The notes beneath the pieces are model-generated. The model was not told where the DNA came from and did no database searches. It was given only the letters and a program-made list of their open reading frames with translations. Position numbers and translations under genes: made by a program. A stretch of 64,000 nt of DNA from positions 1,612,001 through 1,676,000 of the forward strand of contig MU008161.1 of NCBI GenBank assembly GCA_010909165.1, given 5' to 3'. Source of the DNA: Anthoceros angustus. Taxonomy: Eukaryota; Streptophyta; Anthocerotopsida; Anthocerotales; Anthocerotaceae. Shown one piece after another: positions 1 to 11,018 of the stretch (position 1 is its first letter; every line of letters begins with the position of its first letter).

Positions 1-1713
1 AATCGCCCACAAGGAGCTGTTTCATTCTAGTTCAAAATGTACGGTGACAGTGGTGGAGAACAGAAGAGCGAGTGTTAAGCAAAGTTGTGGGTCCACTGTT
101 TTGCATGGATTTGAGGTTTGCAATTTTGGAAGGACGGGTTGGGTCACGCAGGATGTGTCGAACGCCTCCTTTTCTGCCACGGGTTATGGTGGGAGAACTC
201 AGGGAAGAAGACCGTCTTTAAGCGATGTAGCAGGTACTTCTTCTGTAGTGGATGATCTAACTGATGAAGATGTTAGTGCTAGTGACGAGACTTCTGACGA
301 GGAGGAGCAGGAGAAACAGGGGAAGAAGGAAAGAAAGAAGTTGTTGAAGGAAATGAAGAAACTTGTGAAGCAGGAGGTGAAAAAGGAGGTGAAGAAGGAG
401 ATGAGGAAGATGCTCGCAGAAGCTCAGGATGATATTGAATCAGAACTTGAAGAGGATGACTCTGAGCTTCTTGTGGAGGTGGAGGAGATGATGTTGGAGA
501 AGGAGGTGGTGGAGACAACTTTAACCATAGAAAGTACGAGACGCTGAATGTTAACTATTGAGGCATAAGATGAAAGAGAGGGGGTTGAATAGGGAACTTG
601 GGTAGGGCATGTGAGCAAGCAGCATCTTTGTGGCGTGCTCCAGCGCATCCGTTAATCTTCTAGCATGTAAGGTGAGCCCTCCCGACTGACTGACTTTCTT
701 GATTTTATCGTGGACTGAAGTGACAGAAAATGAGCTGGAGGAAGAGCTTGAGGGTGAGGACATTGAGGAGGACGAGGGCATTGAGGAAGCTGAGGACAAT
801 GAGGATGAGGTGGAAGACTTCTGGGAGGATGATAAACCTGCGGATCCACAGGTCTTGTATCCGGACCGTATCTGTCAGACATGCATTTCCTCGTGCTCGA
901 ATCTTCCATGCTAAGCATTCCAAGTGTTAATCGGGTATCTCAGGCAGGTGATGGTGAAGATGGAGGTGGGATGGTGCTGGGAGATGCGGAATGGGGGCAA
1001 AGGGCGCTAAGTTTGGCCACGGAGACCCTAGAAAGCACCTTCAGTAGTACCTTCGCTCTATACGCGTTCAAACTTTCGAAAGATGCAGGCTTAATTCGTG
1101 TTCGACTTGACAAGCTCACTGATAAGTATGACTCCCTTTTCAACAAGGTTGTCCCAGCAGAGTTAGTTAAGTGGCCACGGAATTCACCCATTCCTTGTGT
1201 TTGATGGCTGCTCTTGTCTACCCTGTAGGTATGGGTCTCCGTCCCTCACCGAAATTGAGAAGTTTTCCTCTGTGTATGGGAAGAGGCTGCAAGAGGAAGG
1301 CCTGGCCGGCACGATACCTGATAACCTAGCCCTGGAGGTAACGGTCCCACCTGGTTGTTCTCGGTCGCATATAGCTTGAACTTACCCTTTTCTTATGGGT
1401 TGAGCACTTGCAGGTGTCATCTCCTGGAGCCGAGCGGGTTGTGAAGGTTCCCCATGATCTCCAGCGTTTCAAGGACCTCCCCATGTATGTCCGCTATTCG
1501 GATGTGGGCGGTGATGGCGAGGCTTCTGACAAGGATAGTATTCTGCAGGTAGAGAAGGTAGAAGCAGATATGGCTGTGTGGAAACTTGCCAACGTAAGAG
1601 CCAACAGAGAAGTAGGTGGCAGAGGTAGACCCCTCAACAAGAAGCAAAAGGAGTGGAGGCTGGAGCTTCCTTTTTCTGCTACAAAGCTTGTGAGGCTTTA
1701 CCTGGATGTGTGA
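1..1713 (+). CDS. RimP-family ribosome maturation factor, probably plastid, 5' partial
   Basis: The last three exons spell a RimP (DUF150/UPF0090) domain. RimP helps assemble the small ribosomal subunit; plant members are probably plastid proteins. Exon 3 is 944-1125, exon 4 is 1229-1337 and exon 5 is 1414-1713, with clean GT-AG borders and matching phases. Family landmarks are the YGSPSLTEIEKFS block, LEVSSPGAER across the exon 4/5 join, and a C-terminal ANVRANR...RPLNKKQKEWR block typical of plant members. Exon 1 is open from base 1 to about 478 and exon 2 lies about 727-851; the intron between them is not firmly placed. Exons 1 and 2 encode a Ser-rich N-terminus, then a Lys/Glu-rich helix and acidic runs that bacterial RimP lacks. 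The start codon lies before the window, so the transit peptide cannot be judged. Domain call seen; localisation inferred. Confidence 0.85.
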
Positions 1714-4185
1714 AACGGAGCGGAGCAGTCTGCAAGTGCTTTCATCAGATATGGCTCTCAGCCAAGGCTTGTTCCCTGAATCCAGGATATGCATCCACCC
1801 ACGTATGTGATACCAATGTATGTGAGCCTGAGGGCATGTACTGTACGTGGCATGTGTATGTATTTGAATTTTGCGAAATGGAGCGTGGCCCACATGTGGC
1901 CCAGCCTGCTCCTCGTCCATCCAAGCAGCAAGCTCCCTCCTGCACGAACGTTGCGTCCCCTTTGTCGGTTTCGCTGGATGAATCTGTCCTGTGCTGGCGT
2001 TTGTCGCAGCTCACTCTTGCCACCACTCTTGGAGTGCACCGATGCGCTCTTCCGTTCTGGTCGCGATCGCTTCTTTCTCTTCTCGTCCCCGTCTCGTTGG
2101 CCTGCCCGCCCGCACTCCGCTCTCCCCGTTTGCGCTGCGGCGCAAGCCTTGCGCTCATTAAGCAGCCAGTCGGCGTGCCCTTCGATCCCGCTTTCACCTC
2201 GAGCGCGCTTCGCCCTTCCTCTTCGTCTTTGTCTTCACCGGCCAAAGCTGGCCCTGCGCTGTCGCGTCCTGTCTGCTAGAGGCAGACGCACGCTCTTGGA
2301 GGCATTTCATGTCCATGGTCGGGGCCCTCCTGCTTTCGTCTCTCTCCACCTCCGACCTCGTCGGATGCCCGTGACTCACTGACTGCCTCGCCTCGCGTCT
2401 ACTACCCTCTCCTGTTCCCCTTGCTCCTCTGTTTCTTCCTGTCTTATCTCCCCTGTACGCATCGCCCGTTCCCTCCTCGCTCTCCGCCGCGCGCCGACCC
2501 GCCCGTGCCCGGCCTGGAGTCACGCTACCTCCTGCTGCTTACAACTTGAGACGCTCAGACAGAGGCGTTTGCATTCTCTCCTCCCGCACCTCACATGTTG
2601 TCGCTAGCCTTCATCTTCTGTTGCCAGCAGCGAGCCGTGCAGTGCAGGGCTCCTGTTTTGTGCCTAGTCCGATCTATTGCAGGATCGGGAGAGGCCACAT
2701 TTTGCGTCTCCTACAACAACGCGTAGGTGTGAACACGATGCCGGAAGAGCGCTGTCCCAGTGGCGTGTCTGCGGCTCGTTGTGGCGCGAGCATGACATTT
2801 TTCCAGGCGCAGAACAAGTTGATGGATGAGGGACTGTGGAATACGCTAGACTCTTGTGCAGCTGTGAAGGCAGCTTGGAGCGCGCCCGCAGCAGTCCTAT
2901 AAATTTGCAAAGCAGCTGAAGCAATCCTAGGTTCTTCTTCTGCGTACTAGCTGCCAGCCAAAATGCAAGCTGTCTGCGTACTCCATGGTCTCTCATCCAC
3001 CAAACTGGTTGCTGTCGTGATCCTCGACTTCGAGTCCTGATCGCCGCCGAGAATGCTTCTCGTTCAGGGAGTAGGTTGAGGCAGTTGGTTAGTGGTTGTT
3101 TCACAATTATCTATATTTGTCACCTGGATTTTCTCATGTTTGTCGTGCTCACAGGCTAATGCCCGAAGGCTAACTGACCGCGGTCTCTGCCCGATCTTGT
3201 AGCCGCGAATCCTTGTACTCGTGAGCTTTGAATAGCAGTTCACAGGAGGGCATCTACTGATGCAATGTTTGGGGAGAGTAGAACCGTTTTCAAACCCCTT
3301 GTCCTTTCTGTATTGGGACGGTTGAGTTGTTTCCACCGGCCGACACTGCAGCTTCTGAAAAGTATTCTTTTTGTTCAAAGGCCACTATTTCTGATACCTC
3401 ATCATATATGTATGTAAGGTAAGTACTGGCAGCACCGCATGGGATGCTGCCCTCCCTTGCCAATGGACATGGGACAAGCGGCGACGCTAAAAAGGACGGG
3501 GAAGGAAGTAGCTTTCATCAGACACATAATTCTGTACGACTGACTGAATCCACTACTGTATGCAACACTTATAACGTTTTCTATCGTGGGTCACGTCACG
3601 TCAGCTTCGGTTGCTTGCGTGAAGAGCAATAATAAAGTATAGGGAAATAAACTCTTGAGAAATGAAACTCGGAAATAACAGTGCCCAAATCTCGAGTTCT
3701 CGGCGAAGTCAGGGCTCGAAGGCAAAACTCACCCCGGAATGCAGGTCAATGATGTTCCCCATCTCACAGCGTCCCACCACCCGTAAGGCATCAACGTCAT
3801 TTGAGCCAGGCGAATTCGTAACTCATCCGCCCAGTGTTGAAACCGGCCTCCAAAAAGCTTCTCCTTGTATTCTTAAGTAGATAGGCAAGCCACTACACTA
3901 AACACAGCAACGACATTCCTACTCCAAGGTTCAGTGTTCGCAAATTTCAAAAGATATCAAACGAACCCTGCAATTCACAAGGTCCAAGGTGAGGGAGGGA
4001 AGCACATCCTCAGACGCACCATGATGGCTTCTTCCGCAGTTCGTGACTAGTGTCTCAAGGTCACAAACATGAGATCTGGTCCTGCTTGTTCACAAATTGG
4101 GCCACGCAATCAAACAGGGCCGTCATTCTCTGCATTCCCTCCGACCACCACCTGGTAATGCACGCTTCATAGCACAGACAGATTT
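1714..4185. other. Intergenic region, no gene recognised
   Basis: This holds the likely 3' UTR of the RimP gene and the 3' side of the F-box gene. Bases 2040-2520 are pyrimidine-rich on the + strand. A short ORF starting with ATG at 2739 (54 codons, containing GLWNTLDSCAAVKAAW) follows a possible splice acceptor near 2684. I do not recognise it and cannot call it a gene. No RNA gene or transposon was recognised. Confidence 0.4.
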
Positions 4186-5565
4186 CTAGGGGGACGAATC
4201 CAGGCGAGGCTCAACTGAAAATCCCGTCAAATGAAAATCTCTCGAACCCGGGAACATTGGGTCTCGTGGCAGCCACTTCCACAATCTCGTGTCAAGATCA
4301 TAAGTTAGGCAATGCGGGCTCAGGTGCGTCGTTACGCACAGGACACTTCCAAGTACTGCACACACAAATTGGGTCCTGTAATATGACAGACCCTCGAAAA
4401 ACTGTGCACAGATCGTAGGAGGCACTCTAGTGACCTCCACCCACTCTCTCTGATGCTCCATGTGCTCCCAAATAACAATACCGTCGACTCTTGGGAATCG
4501 GAATACCGGGTCCAAAGCCTTAGCCACCATCAGCAAACGTCCACGGCACTCCACCAGACTAGGCCATACCAAGTGGGTTGGCATGGGTGCAGGCAAGTCT
4601 CGCCAAACAGATAGCTTGAGATCGTAATACACAACACCATACGGCAGCTTTGTGATGCAATAAAGAACTCCGTTCACCCATGCTCCTGGGTCTGTTCCAA
4701 ACTTAGCAGACTGCAAGGGGACCCCACCTGTAGACCAAGAGTTTGTGCTGTAGTCATAAACCTCTGCAACAAGGTCATAGACATGGTCTTGGGCCGGCTG
4801 GTCCTGATCCATCGCATGTTCTCCCACCACCAGAATCTGATAGCTTTTGGACGTTGGATCTGCTAGCATGGCAACCTTATGGATCAAGCGCACATGAGGC
4901 ATGCAAGGCAGTTGCCTCATAGTCTTTGTAAGGGGATTGCACACTACTAGGTATGAGCAATCCCTAATCTGGTCCCCGAAGCAGATGAGACCACCGGAAG
5001 CTGCAATCACACTCATAGCAGAAGAAGCGTCCGGGACTGGAAGAGAGTGCCACTTCTCAACTCCTGGATTGTACGCGGGCATTGCACCACCACTGGTGCA
5101 AAGCAGGAACCAGGGAGTCGAGGGCGGGACATCCTTTCGCAGAGCTAAGAAACTATCAGCAAAAATGAGGTGGTTCCACCTCCTGCAGACTGCCCGCATG
5201 CGGAAAAGAGCCGGGGTAGGCAGGCGGGCCACAACCTTCTCAACCAGGTCAACTGGCAAGTTCGACCACAGCCTCTCATCCATGACAACGTTATCCTGGA
5301 GCAAATCCTTGATGGATAACGAACTGAAATCTGCGAGAGCCTCTGCCTCAGCTGAGGTTGAAAGGGCTGAACTGCTGCTGCTCCGACCTGTTGGCTGAGT
5401 GGACCAAAAGACCTCTATGCTGGGGATCTGCCTGGTCCACCTCATGAAGAAGCTATGCTTGGGCATTCTCACACCTAGTACAGCAAACAAGTTGCCCTGA
5501 GGGCTGCCCTGCCTCCCACAAACTTCAGCCTCTCTGGCCTCACCCTTGCTACCACCAATTCTCAC
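4186..5565 (-). CDS. F-box/kelch-repeat protein, 459 aa
   Basis: A single uninterrupted reading frame. An F-box lies at about residues 99-140 (WSNLPVDLVEKVVARLP, then RMRAVCRRWNHLI), followed by a C-terminal domain of about 300 residues with kelch-like blades (YNPGVEKWHSLP, VYDYSTNSWSTGG, YDLKLSVWRDLP, YDLDTRLWKWLP). Such proteins are substrate receptors of SCF ubiquitin ligases: the F-box binds SKP1 and the propeller binds the target. The F-box and its DSFL context resemble the Arabidopsis At5g15710-type family, which is recalled, not searched. The first ~80 residues are Ser-rich and unlike the family core; MDERLW at residue 95 also fits a family-type N-terminus, so the first Met is not certain. 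No frameshift or stop interrupts the frame. The substrate is unknown. Confidence 0.88.
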   Translation of the reverse strand: MRIGGSKGEAREAEVCGRQGSPQGNLFAVLGVRMPKHSFFMRWTRQIPSIEVFWSTQPTGRSSSSSALSTSAEAEALADFSSLSIKDLLQDNVVMDERLWSNLPVDLVEKVVARLPTPALFRMRAVCRRWNHLIFADSFLALRKDVPPSTPWFLLCTSGGAMPAYNPGVEKWHSLPVPDASSAMSVIAASGGLICFGDQIRDCSYLVVCNPLTKTMRQLPCMPHVRLIHKVAMLADPTSKSYQILVVGEHAMDQDQPAQDHVYDLVAEVYDYSTNSWSTGGVPLQSAKFGTDPGAWVNGVLYCITKLPYGVVYYDLKLSVWRDLPAPMPTHLVWPSLVECRGRLLMVAKALDPVFRFPRVDGIVIWEHMEHQREWVEVTRVPPTICAQFFEGLSYYRTQFVCAVLGSVLCVTTHLSPHCLTYDLDTRLWKWLPRDPMFPGSRDFHLTGFSVEPRLDSSP

Positions 5566-6400
5566 AGAACAGTAGTCGGTATCAAACTCCAGGTTTGCTT
5601 CAATAGATAGTCTACAGTATCAGAAGACCGAAGTAGGGAATGCCATAGGCCCCCTTTCCGATGCCCCACTCACCATGGCATCAGCTCATAGCTGAAATGT
5701 CCTGCAGTGGAAACAGAAGCAGAACTTCCCACGCAACAGCCAGAAGAAACACAAATACTTTAGACCTGTCCCTTATCATCTGCCAACCGGCCTCCCTTCC
5801 TAAACTCCCCTCACCATGGCAGTGTAAATTAAGTGTCTCATACCACGCCTGCAGCAGCCTTCTCCCGTGATCCTGGAAGTGACAATGAGATCCGCATACA
5901 TGCTCCCTTTGCCTTGCAAACAAAATCTGCCACAGCTCTGTCCTTTGTGTCAAGAAAGTGCGATCTGACAGACTAGTCAAGACCTCCTGGCAGCCCTTAT
6001 GACTGACAGAAGAAGCAAGGGGATGGACAGCGGTGTCTTGAACTCGTGGAGCAGCTTCACCGTCTGAAAGTGGGGCCAGAAAGCACACCAACAGCTCTCT
6101 GCCAATACCACCTACATCAAGGTCATGTAAAGAGGTGGTTACACTCCAGGTCTCTTGTGCAAATGTATCCGGCGGCACAAGCCCGCTACCGAGACTGGCG
6201 CCACTTTGATGGCCCTTCCCCCCTAATCCATACGTCTGCTTCCTCCTTTCCCCCCTGACACCCCACTTCACTTCTCTCTCTGATCCATTCCTGCCTGGCT
6301 TCCTGTTAGAAACGTTGAGACAAAGCTCCTCGGGGCCTCTCATCTACTGCTGTTCCGGTGATAAACGCAAGACGAGCAGAAGCCTGAAATTTCCATCCCG
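5566..6400 (-). other. Likely 5' leader or first intron of the F-box gene
   Basis: This lies directly upstream of the F-box gene on its strand. It contains a 220-codon open frame (5681-6343, minus) with no recognisable domain and a composition unlike its neighbour. It is best read as transcribed leader or a chance ORF. I see no clear TATA box. Confidence 0.3.
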
Positions 6401-8130
6401 ACACTCCTTGCACTGCCCCGGGACCGAAAAAAGACGATTCCCAGCTGTAGGTGTCCCCAGCTTGTGAGACTTGTACCCAGTTACCTCTCCTCGTGAACCC
6501 AAATCAGTTCCTTCCAGCTCTGCTCACGCAGGTGGGGAGCCCTGCGGTCTCTGCACAGGCTGGACACAAGCACACAATGATGCTTTAACGCGCGCGGCCA
6601 AGTCGAGAGTAACGAGCGTTAAGATTCAAGCAACTCCCAAAGCATTCCTGCAGGTGTCAGAAATGTGGTGCGACAGACGCTCTCCCGTGACAGGCCAAAC
6701 GCGCACCCACCGAGGATGGCGTATGCAGACTACGTGACCCCGTGCCACTCCACTGCGGAGCAGAAAGGCGAGAATAAGCCAATCAAGTCCTACGAGCCGG
6801 GGTGAGTCACCCGGGAAGGCAATGATAGGCGTCCGCTGCATGCGGTGTCTCAAACGACGCAGTCACCCGAGGTAATTCATCAGCACGCACAGAAACTCAA
6901 GAGCATGACAGGAGGGAAACACGGCGGGCCGGGGACGCACGACGACAGGAATTTGTTTCCGACCGTGCCCCTCCGGAGAGACTGAAGGGAGCGAGTTGGG
7001 GGGGAGGAGGAAGAAGGAGCGGATTGCACAAATCGCCCCGGTCCCACGCCTAGGCCTAGGCCAGCGCAGTCCCGGCCTACACAGGAACACAATCTCGGAG
7101 CAATTCCAAACACAAGAGGCGGTAGGTCCACCGAATCCAAGCGTTCCGGGGGGCAAGAAACAAGGCCAAATTCGGGAATAACACGGCTCTCCGCATGTCC
7201 ATCAATCACCAGTGTGCAAAGCAGAGAGCACCGTACAAATGTTGCAATGCCAGCAGTGGCGCGTAGAAGAAGCTCACCGAAACTTTGCCGCGTCCCTCCC
7301 AAGCACCCCGGCGCCGCGAGAAGCAAAGCCGCAGCTCCCAAATGCCGCCACGCGACGCCGAGCCAATTCTCGCACCAAATTGGTAAAGCGGCACGAGCGA
7401 GCAAGGCTCCAAGGAGCCTGCCCTCTCCCTTCTCTTCCCGCTAACTCGACACGCTCTCCGCTACGCTACAAGCTACAATACGCTACAATACGATGCAAAG
7501 GCTCGAAGCGGCAGCAGAGGCGTGCTCACAGCGCAGCCGCTGCCATAGCCGTGTTGAGCAAGCAAAGCAGGGTCGGGCTAAGCCATGACGGCGGGCAAGG
7601 CAAGGCAAGGCCAGGCAAAGGCAGGGGAAGGCGAGGCCAGCCCGGCGCAGGCCGCAGGGCCGCAGGGCCGCAGCAGAGCAGAGCGCACGAACGCAAAAGC
7701 AGCAACAGCAAAAAGGAACAGCAACAGGCGGAGCGGCAACAGCGCGGCAGTCGCAGCGGGCAGAGAGGAGGAACGCAAGAGCGAGGGAGCAGAGAATAAT
7801 GAGGCGAAGAGGGAGGGGGTAGGGCCGGACGGAAGGGCGTGTCTCCACAGACCACGGGCCGGGCCGCCGGTGGCAATTATAGTATATCTCAGACCCTGTT
7901 GCGGCAGAGGCAGAGGCAGAGGCAGACGCAGGGCTGGCGCTGGCCTGGCGGGCAGAATCCCATCCCATCCCGATCCGCGACCCGGGTTCGAATCGCAGAG
8001 CTTATCATCTCCCCTCCCTCTCGCCTCGCGATCCATTATTTTCATTTCTCACCTCACCATGTCGTTTCTACAGGCGAACGGGCCCAGCCTCCAGCCTCCA
8101 GCATTGCATGTTCAGAAGCATTACAGATAA
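6401..8130. other. GC-rich upstream region, possible promoter
   Basis: This GC-rich stretch has short purine-biased direct repeats, such as ggcaaggcaaggcc near 7600 and gcagaggcagaggcag near 7905. Long open frames occur on both strands here, as expected from GC-rich DNA with few stops, and none shows a domain. It may be the F-box promoter region. The trnT-like gggttcgaatcg at about 7982 does not fold into a tRNA arm. Confidence 0.35.
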
Positions 8131-8160
8131 TGTGGAAATGAGAAGAGCGGTCTCGGGCGA

Positions 8161-8190
8161 GGGCGATGGCGATGGCGATGGCGATGGCGT
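8161..8190. repeat. (GGCGAT)n microsatellite
   Basis: Four to five tandem copies of ggcgat are visible. Confidence 0.85.
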
Positions 8191-8415
8191 GTGGCGTGGC
8201 CAAGCCCCGCGCTGGGCGCGCATCATGTGTTAGGACAAAACGAGTCAGTGCGCGCTACGCTACGGTATCCCGTCCGTGTTTGGGAGCGAGAGCCGTAGGA
8301 TGACGCATGCGGACGGTGAAGATGAGGCGAGTGACGTGCTGGACCTCCACCTCCACCGGCTGCTTTGGCCTTGCGGGCCAGGCGCAGGTGCAGAATGCGC
8401 AGAATGCACAGTCCA

Positions 8416-8462
8416 GATCCGGAGTCGGAGTCGGAGTCGGAGCCGGAGCCGGAGCCGGGTCC
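8416..8462. repeat. (GGAGTC/GGAGCC)n hexamer repeat
   Basis: Short tandem hexamers ggagtc, then ggagcc. Translated, they give runs such as SRSRSR or SESESE, so the open frames here are repeat artefacts. Confidence 0.85.
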
Positions 8463-8724
8463 AAGCCCAGGTGCACTGTATCTGGACGCTGGAACCGTTA
8501 CCACATCATTTACTGGCGTGTCTCATGACGCGCTACGCTGCTCGCTACTGGATCAATGTCGCGCTGGGATGCTGCATTGTGCATTGCAGATAGGTGACCG
8601 GGAGCGGAACTCGATTTTTACTATGCGCGCTGGGCCTGGCGTATGATATGATGGAAGGCCACTCCGATTCTGCTTCTTCCTTCCTGCACGTCTCGGGAGT
8701 CGAGTCGCAAGGCACGGCAAGGCC

Positions 8725-8860
8725 GGGGGCCCGAAGGGAAGGAAGGGACGGGAAGGGAAGGGAAGGAAAGGAAAGGAAAGGGGACGGAAAGGAAAGGGAA
8801 GGCAAGGGAAGGGAAGGGAAGGGGAGACGTGAGAAGAAGAAGAAGAAGAATTTTATTTGA
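8725..8860. repeat. Purine-only tract (GGAAG/GGAAA)n
   Basis: About 130 bases are almost entirely G and A on the + strand (ggaagggaagggaagg, aaggaaagg), ending in an (AGA)n run. It is a polypurine-polypyrimidine tract of the kind that can form triplex DNA. Confidence 0.85.
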
Positions 8861-9958
8861 GTCCACTAAGGACGGATTTCCGTCTGACGGAGGTGAGTCC
8901 ACTAAGGACGGAGGTGAGGCCGCCGGGCCCGGCCCCCGGCCCCCCGGCCCGCCCGAGGCCTCCTGATATGGGACAACGCACCTGACTTGTCTGCCCCGGG
9001 GGGCTCAACTTCTCAAGCAGCGGGGCCCGCGGCGGGCCCCACCGCGGGCCCCACCTCCTGCTGCTGCCCAGCGAATGCAGTGCCAATGGCGATGGTGATG
9101 GTGATGGGTCGTGAATCGCGACTCGCGTCTCGCGTCTCGCGGCCCGTGATGTTAGAAACAAAGGGGAAGAAGGGATGAACGAAATGATGAGGTCTGGGGA
9201 CCCCGGGCGTCGACTGCGTCGGCAGCGCAGGGCCAGGGAGGGCGTTGGAACTCGGCACGACAATGATGGGGTCGGGGCCGCGTGCTGCGCTCCGCCCTCA
9301 CTATCATTTCCTGCTTCACGCTCGCCTCTTTTCGGGAAATGGCACACACTATAATGTATGTGGAGTGTGATGAGTACAGGCGAGGGGGCGTGGGCGGGGA
9401 CAGGGGCAGAGGAATCGAAGATGCGCCTGCCTTTCGCCTCCAGATCTGCGCATGTTCTCTCCGTACACCGCCGAGCCCTGCCAAGATGCTCCTCTTTGGC
9501 CTTTACCTACCCACTGCGTTGCCCTCTCACGGGACGCTCCCGGTCCCACACTTTCTGCTGCTCACCATGCAATTGAAAAATGCTTCATCAGAATTTCTCG
9601 CTCCTTAGGGAGCGTTCCCCCGGGGGCCTTCTCTCTTCACCGGATACGGCTCTGCCTTCACCCGATAAGCGCACCGGCTTATCGCTCCTCGGCTCAAACA
9701 CCCAAACAGGAATAGGTACCCCATCCGGAATTGGAGTCATAAACAACCCGGCAATGGAGATTGGGCATCGCCACTATTTCAATGGATCTTGACTAGCTTT
9801 CATCGTGAACATGTACCTCTTCACACGGATATCATTGTTTTTGTGAATACATCGGATATTTATATCCCTCTTAATCTAGAGGATTCTCATGGGCTTCACA
9901 CCCATGATCAACTAATCGCCATTCTACACACACCACATGCCACAACGCCTTAAGGGTC
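8861..9958. other. GC-rich low-complexity DNA, then an unassigned stretch
   Basis: Bases 8915-9060 are very GC-rich with inverted runs of ggcccc and ggggcc. From 9560 the base composition becomes ordinary. The minus strand from 9790 down to 9600 can be read without stops (containing IPDGVPIPVWVFEP), but I cannot name it. No gene is called. Confidence 0.35.
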
Positions 9959-10297
9959 TTACAAGGACCCTTTTAGCGGGCCCCTAAGGGTCTTACAACA
10001 CCGACTCTTTTTGCGGGTGTGACAGCATAGATCATTTATCAAAGAGTCGCGGAAGACTTTCTGCTCATCGAACCAGAGGAAATAATGAATGAACTGAACC
10101 TTCTCTTCATCTCCAGCCAAGGGACCTCCATACATTCCATCCCGGTCGTAGACTCCGGCTTTAACCCGCACTCCTCTTATGAAGGCCAAATTTTGCGCTC
10201 TTCCTTTCTCGATATTCTTGAATTTCTCTCTCTTCAAGATTTCGAGGAGATCCCCAGAAAACCGGACAGCGTCCCAAAGGACTTTATGGGTTAAGCG
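9959..10297 (-). CDS. Unrecognised coding fragment, about 110 codons
   Basis: The minus strand reads without stops from about 10297 to 9959. It contains VLWDAVRFSGDLLEILKREK and then a balanced, non-repetitive protein-like composition (YDRDGMYGGPLAGDEEKVQF). I do not recognise the family. It has no clear start codon at its upstream edge, which suggests an exon or a fragment of something larger, possibly a transposon or organelle-derived piece. Confidence 0.3.
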   Translation of the reverse strand, partial: RLTHKVLWDAVRFSGDLLEILKREKFKNIEKGRAQNLAFIRGVRVKAGVYDRDGMYGGPLAGDEEKVQFIHYFLWFDEQKVFRDSLINDLCCHTRKKSRCCKTLRGPLKGSL

Positions 10298-10845
10298 ACT
10301 CTGATGCTAGGCACACATTGTGAGCCACAACCAATGAGAGGCAAGTGGAAAACGAATTCTATCCACACTGTTTGCACGTGCACAACACATTTTTATGGAT
10401 CGCGGTTAGGGAGTTTCCTTTGGAGCCTACCAAAATATATAGTTGAATAGACAGAATCGCACAGAGTAGATTCAACTCTACAATTTTGTACACAGTTTGT
10501 GAATGACATACAATCTCTGCTGAGGCACTTCCAGCGATACTAAAATCGTCAATTGTGGCTGCCCATTGATTCATAACCATGGTCGGCCATGAGGTCAAAA
10601 AGGATCTTCTTCGAGTTTCTATGCTCATGGGCCTTTCACAACACACACAAATCGAAGGTACCTTTATAGTCGCGATGCGGAAAGATAGAAAAGCACTATA
10701 TTTACCTATCTTTCTACCTTCTTTTGCCCATCAGACTTGTGCCTTCATATGCCCTTCACAGCGTCATTCCATAGTGCTTGACCCATCAAATAATGATTCG
10801 TAGGCCCTGGTCAGACACATGCCTTCGCCTGTGATTTCTAAGGTA
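10298..10845. other. No gene recognised
   Basis: An AT-leaning stretch with short open frames only. A repeated phrase (ctatatttacctatctttc) is the only structure noticed. Confidence 0.3.
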
Positions 10846-11018
10846 GGATTAGGAATGTATGAACCATGCCCTGAGAATGTTATTAGGAATGTATGAACCA
10901 TGCCTTGATAACGTTATTACAAATGTATGAACCATGCCCTGATAACCTTATTAAGAATGTATGAACCATGCCCCAGTAACCTTATTAGGAATGTATGAAC
11001 CATGCCTACTAACGTTAT
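10846..11018. repeat. 34-bp tandem repeat, about 5 copies
   Basis: The unit begins aggaatgtatgaaccatgcc and ends gttatt. Five diverged copies follow each other, differing mainly in the ctgataacg part. Noncoding minisatellite. Confidence 0.9.

Noticed and set aside
5681-6343. 220-codon minus-strand ORF upstream of the F-box gene
   Set aside because: No domain, odd composition, and position within the likely leader. A chance frame is more likely.
7975-8000. tRNA-like T-loop gggttcgaatcg
   Set aside because: The flanking bases do not pair as a T stem, and no acceptor or anticodon arm can be drawn around it.
7585-8130. 181-codon ORF in GC-rich DNA
   Set aside because: Low complexity and mirrored by equally long frames on the other strand.
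9600-10297. Organelle-derived insertion (plastid or mitochondrial)
   Set aside because: Composition hints at it, but I could not match any organelle gene on either strand.
10846-11018. CRISPR-like array
   Set aside because: Units are head-to-tail with no unique spacers. This is a minisatellite in a plant genome.
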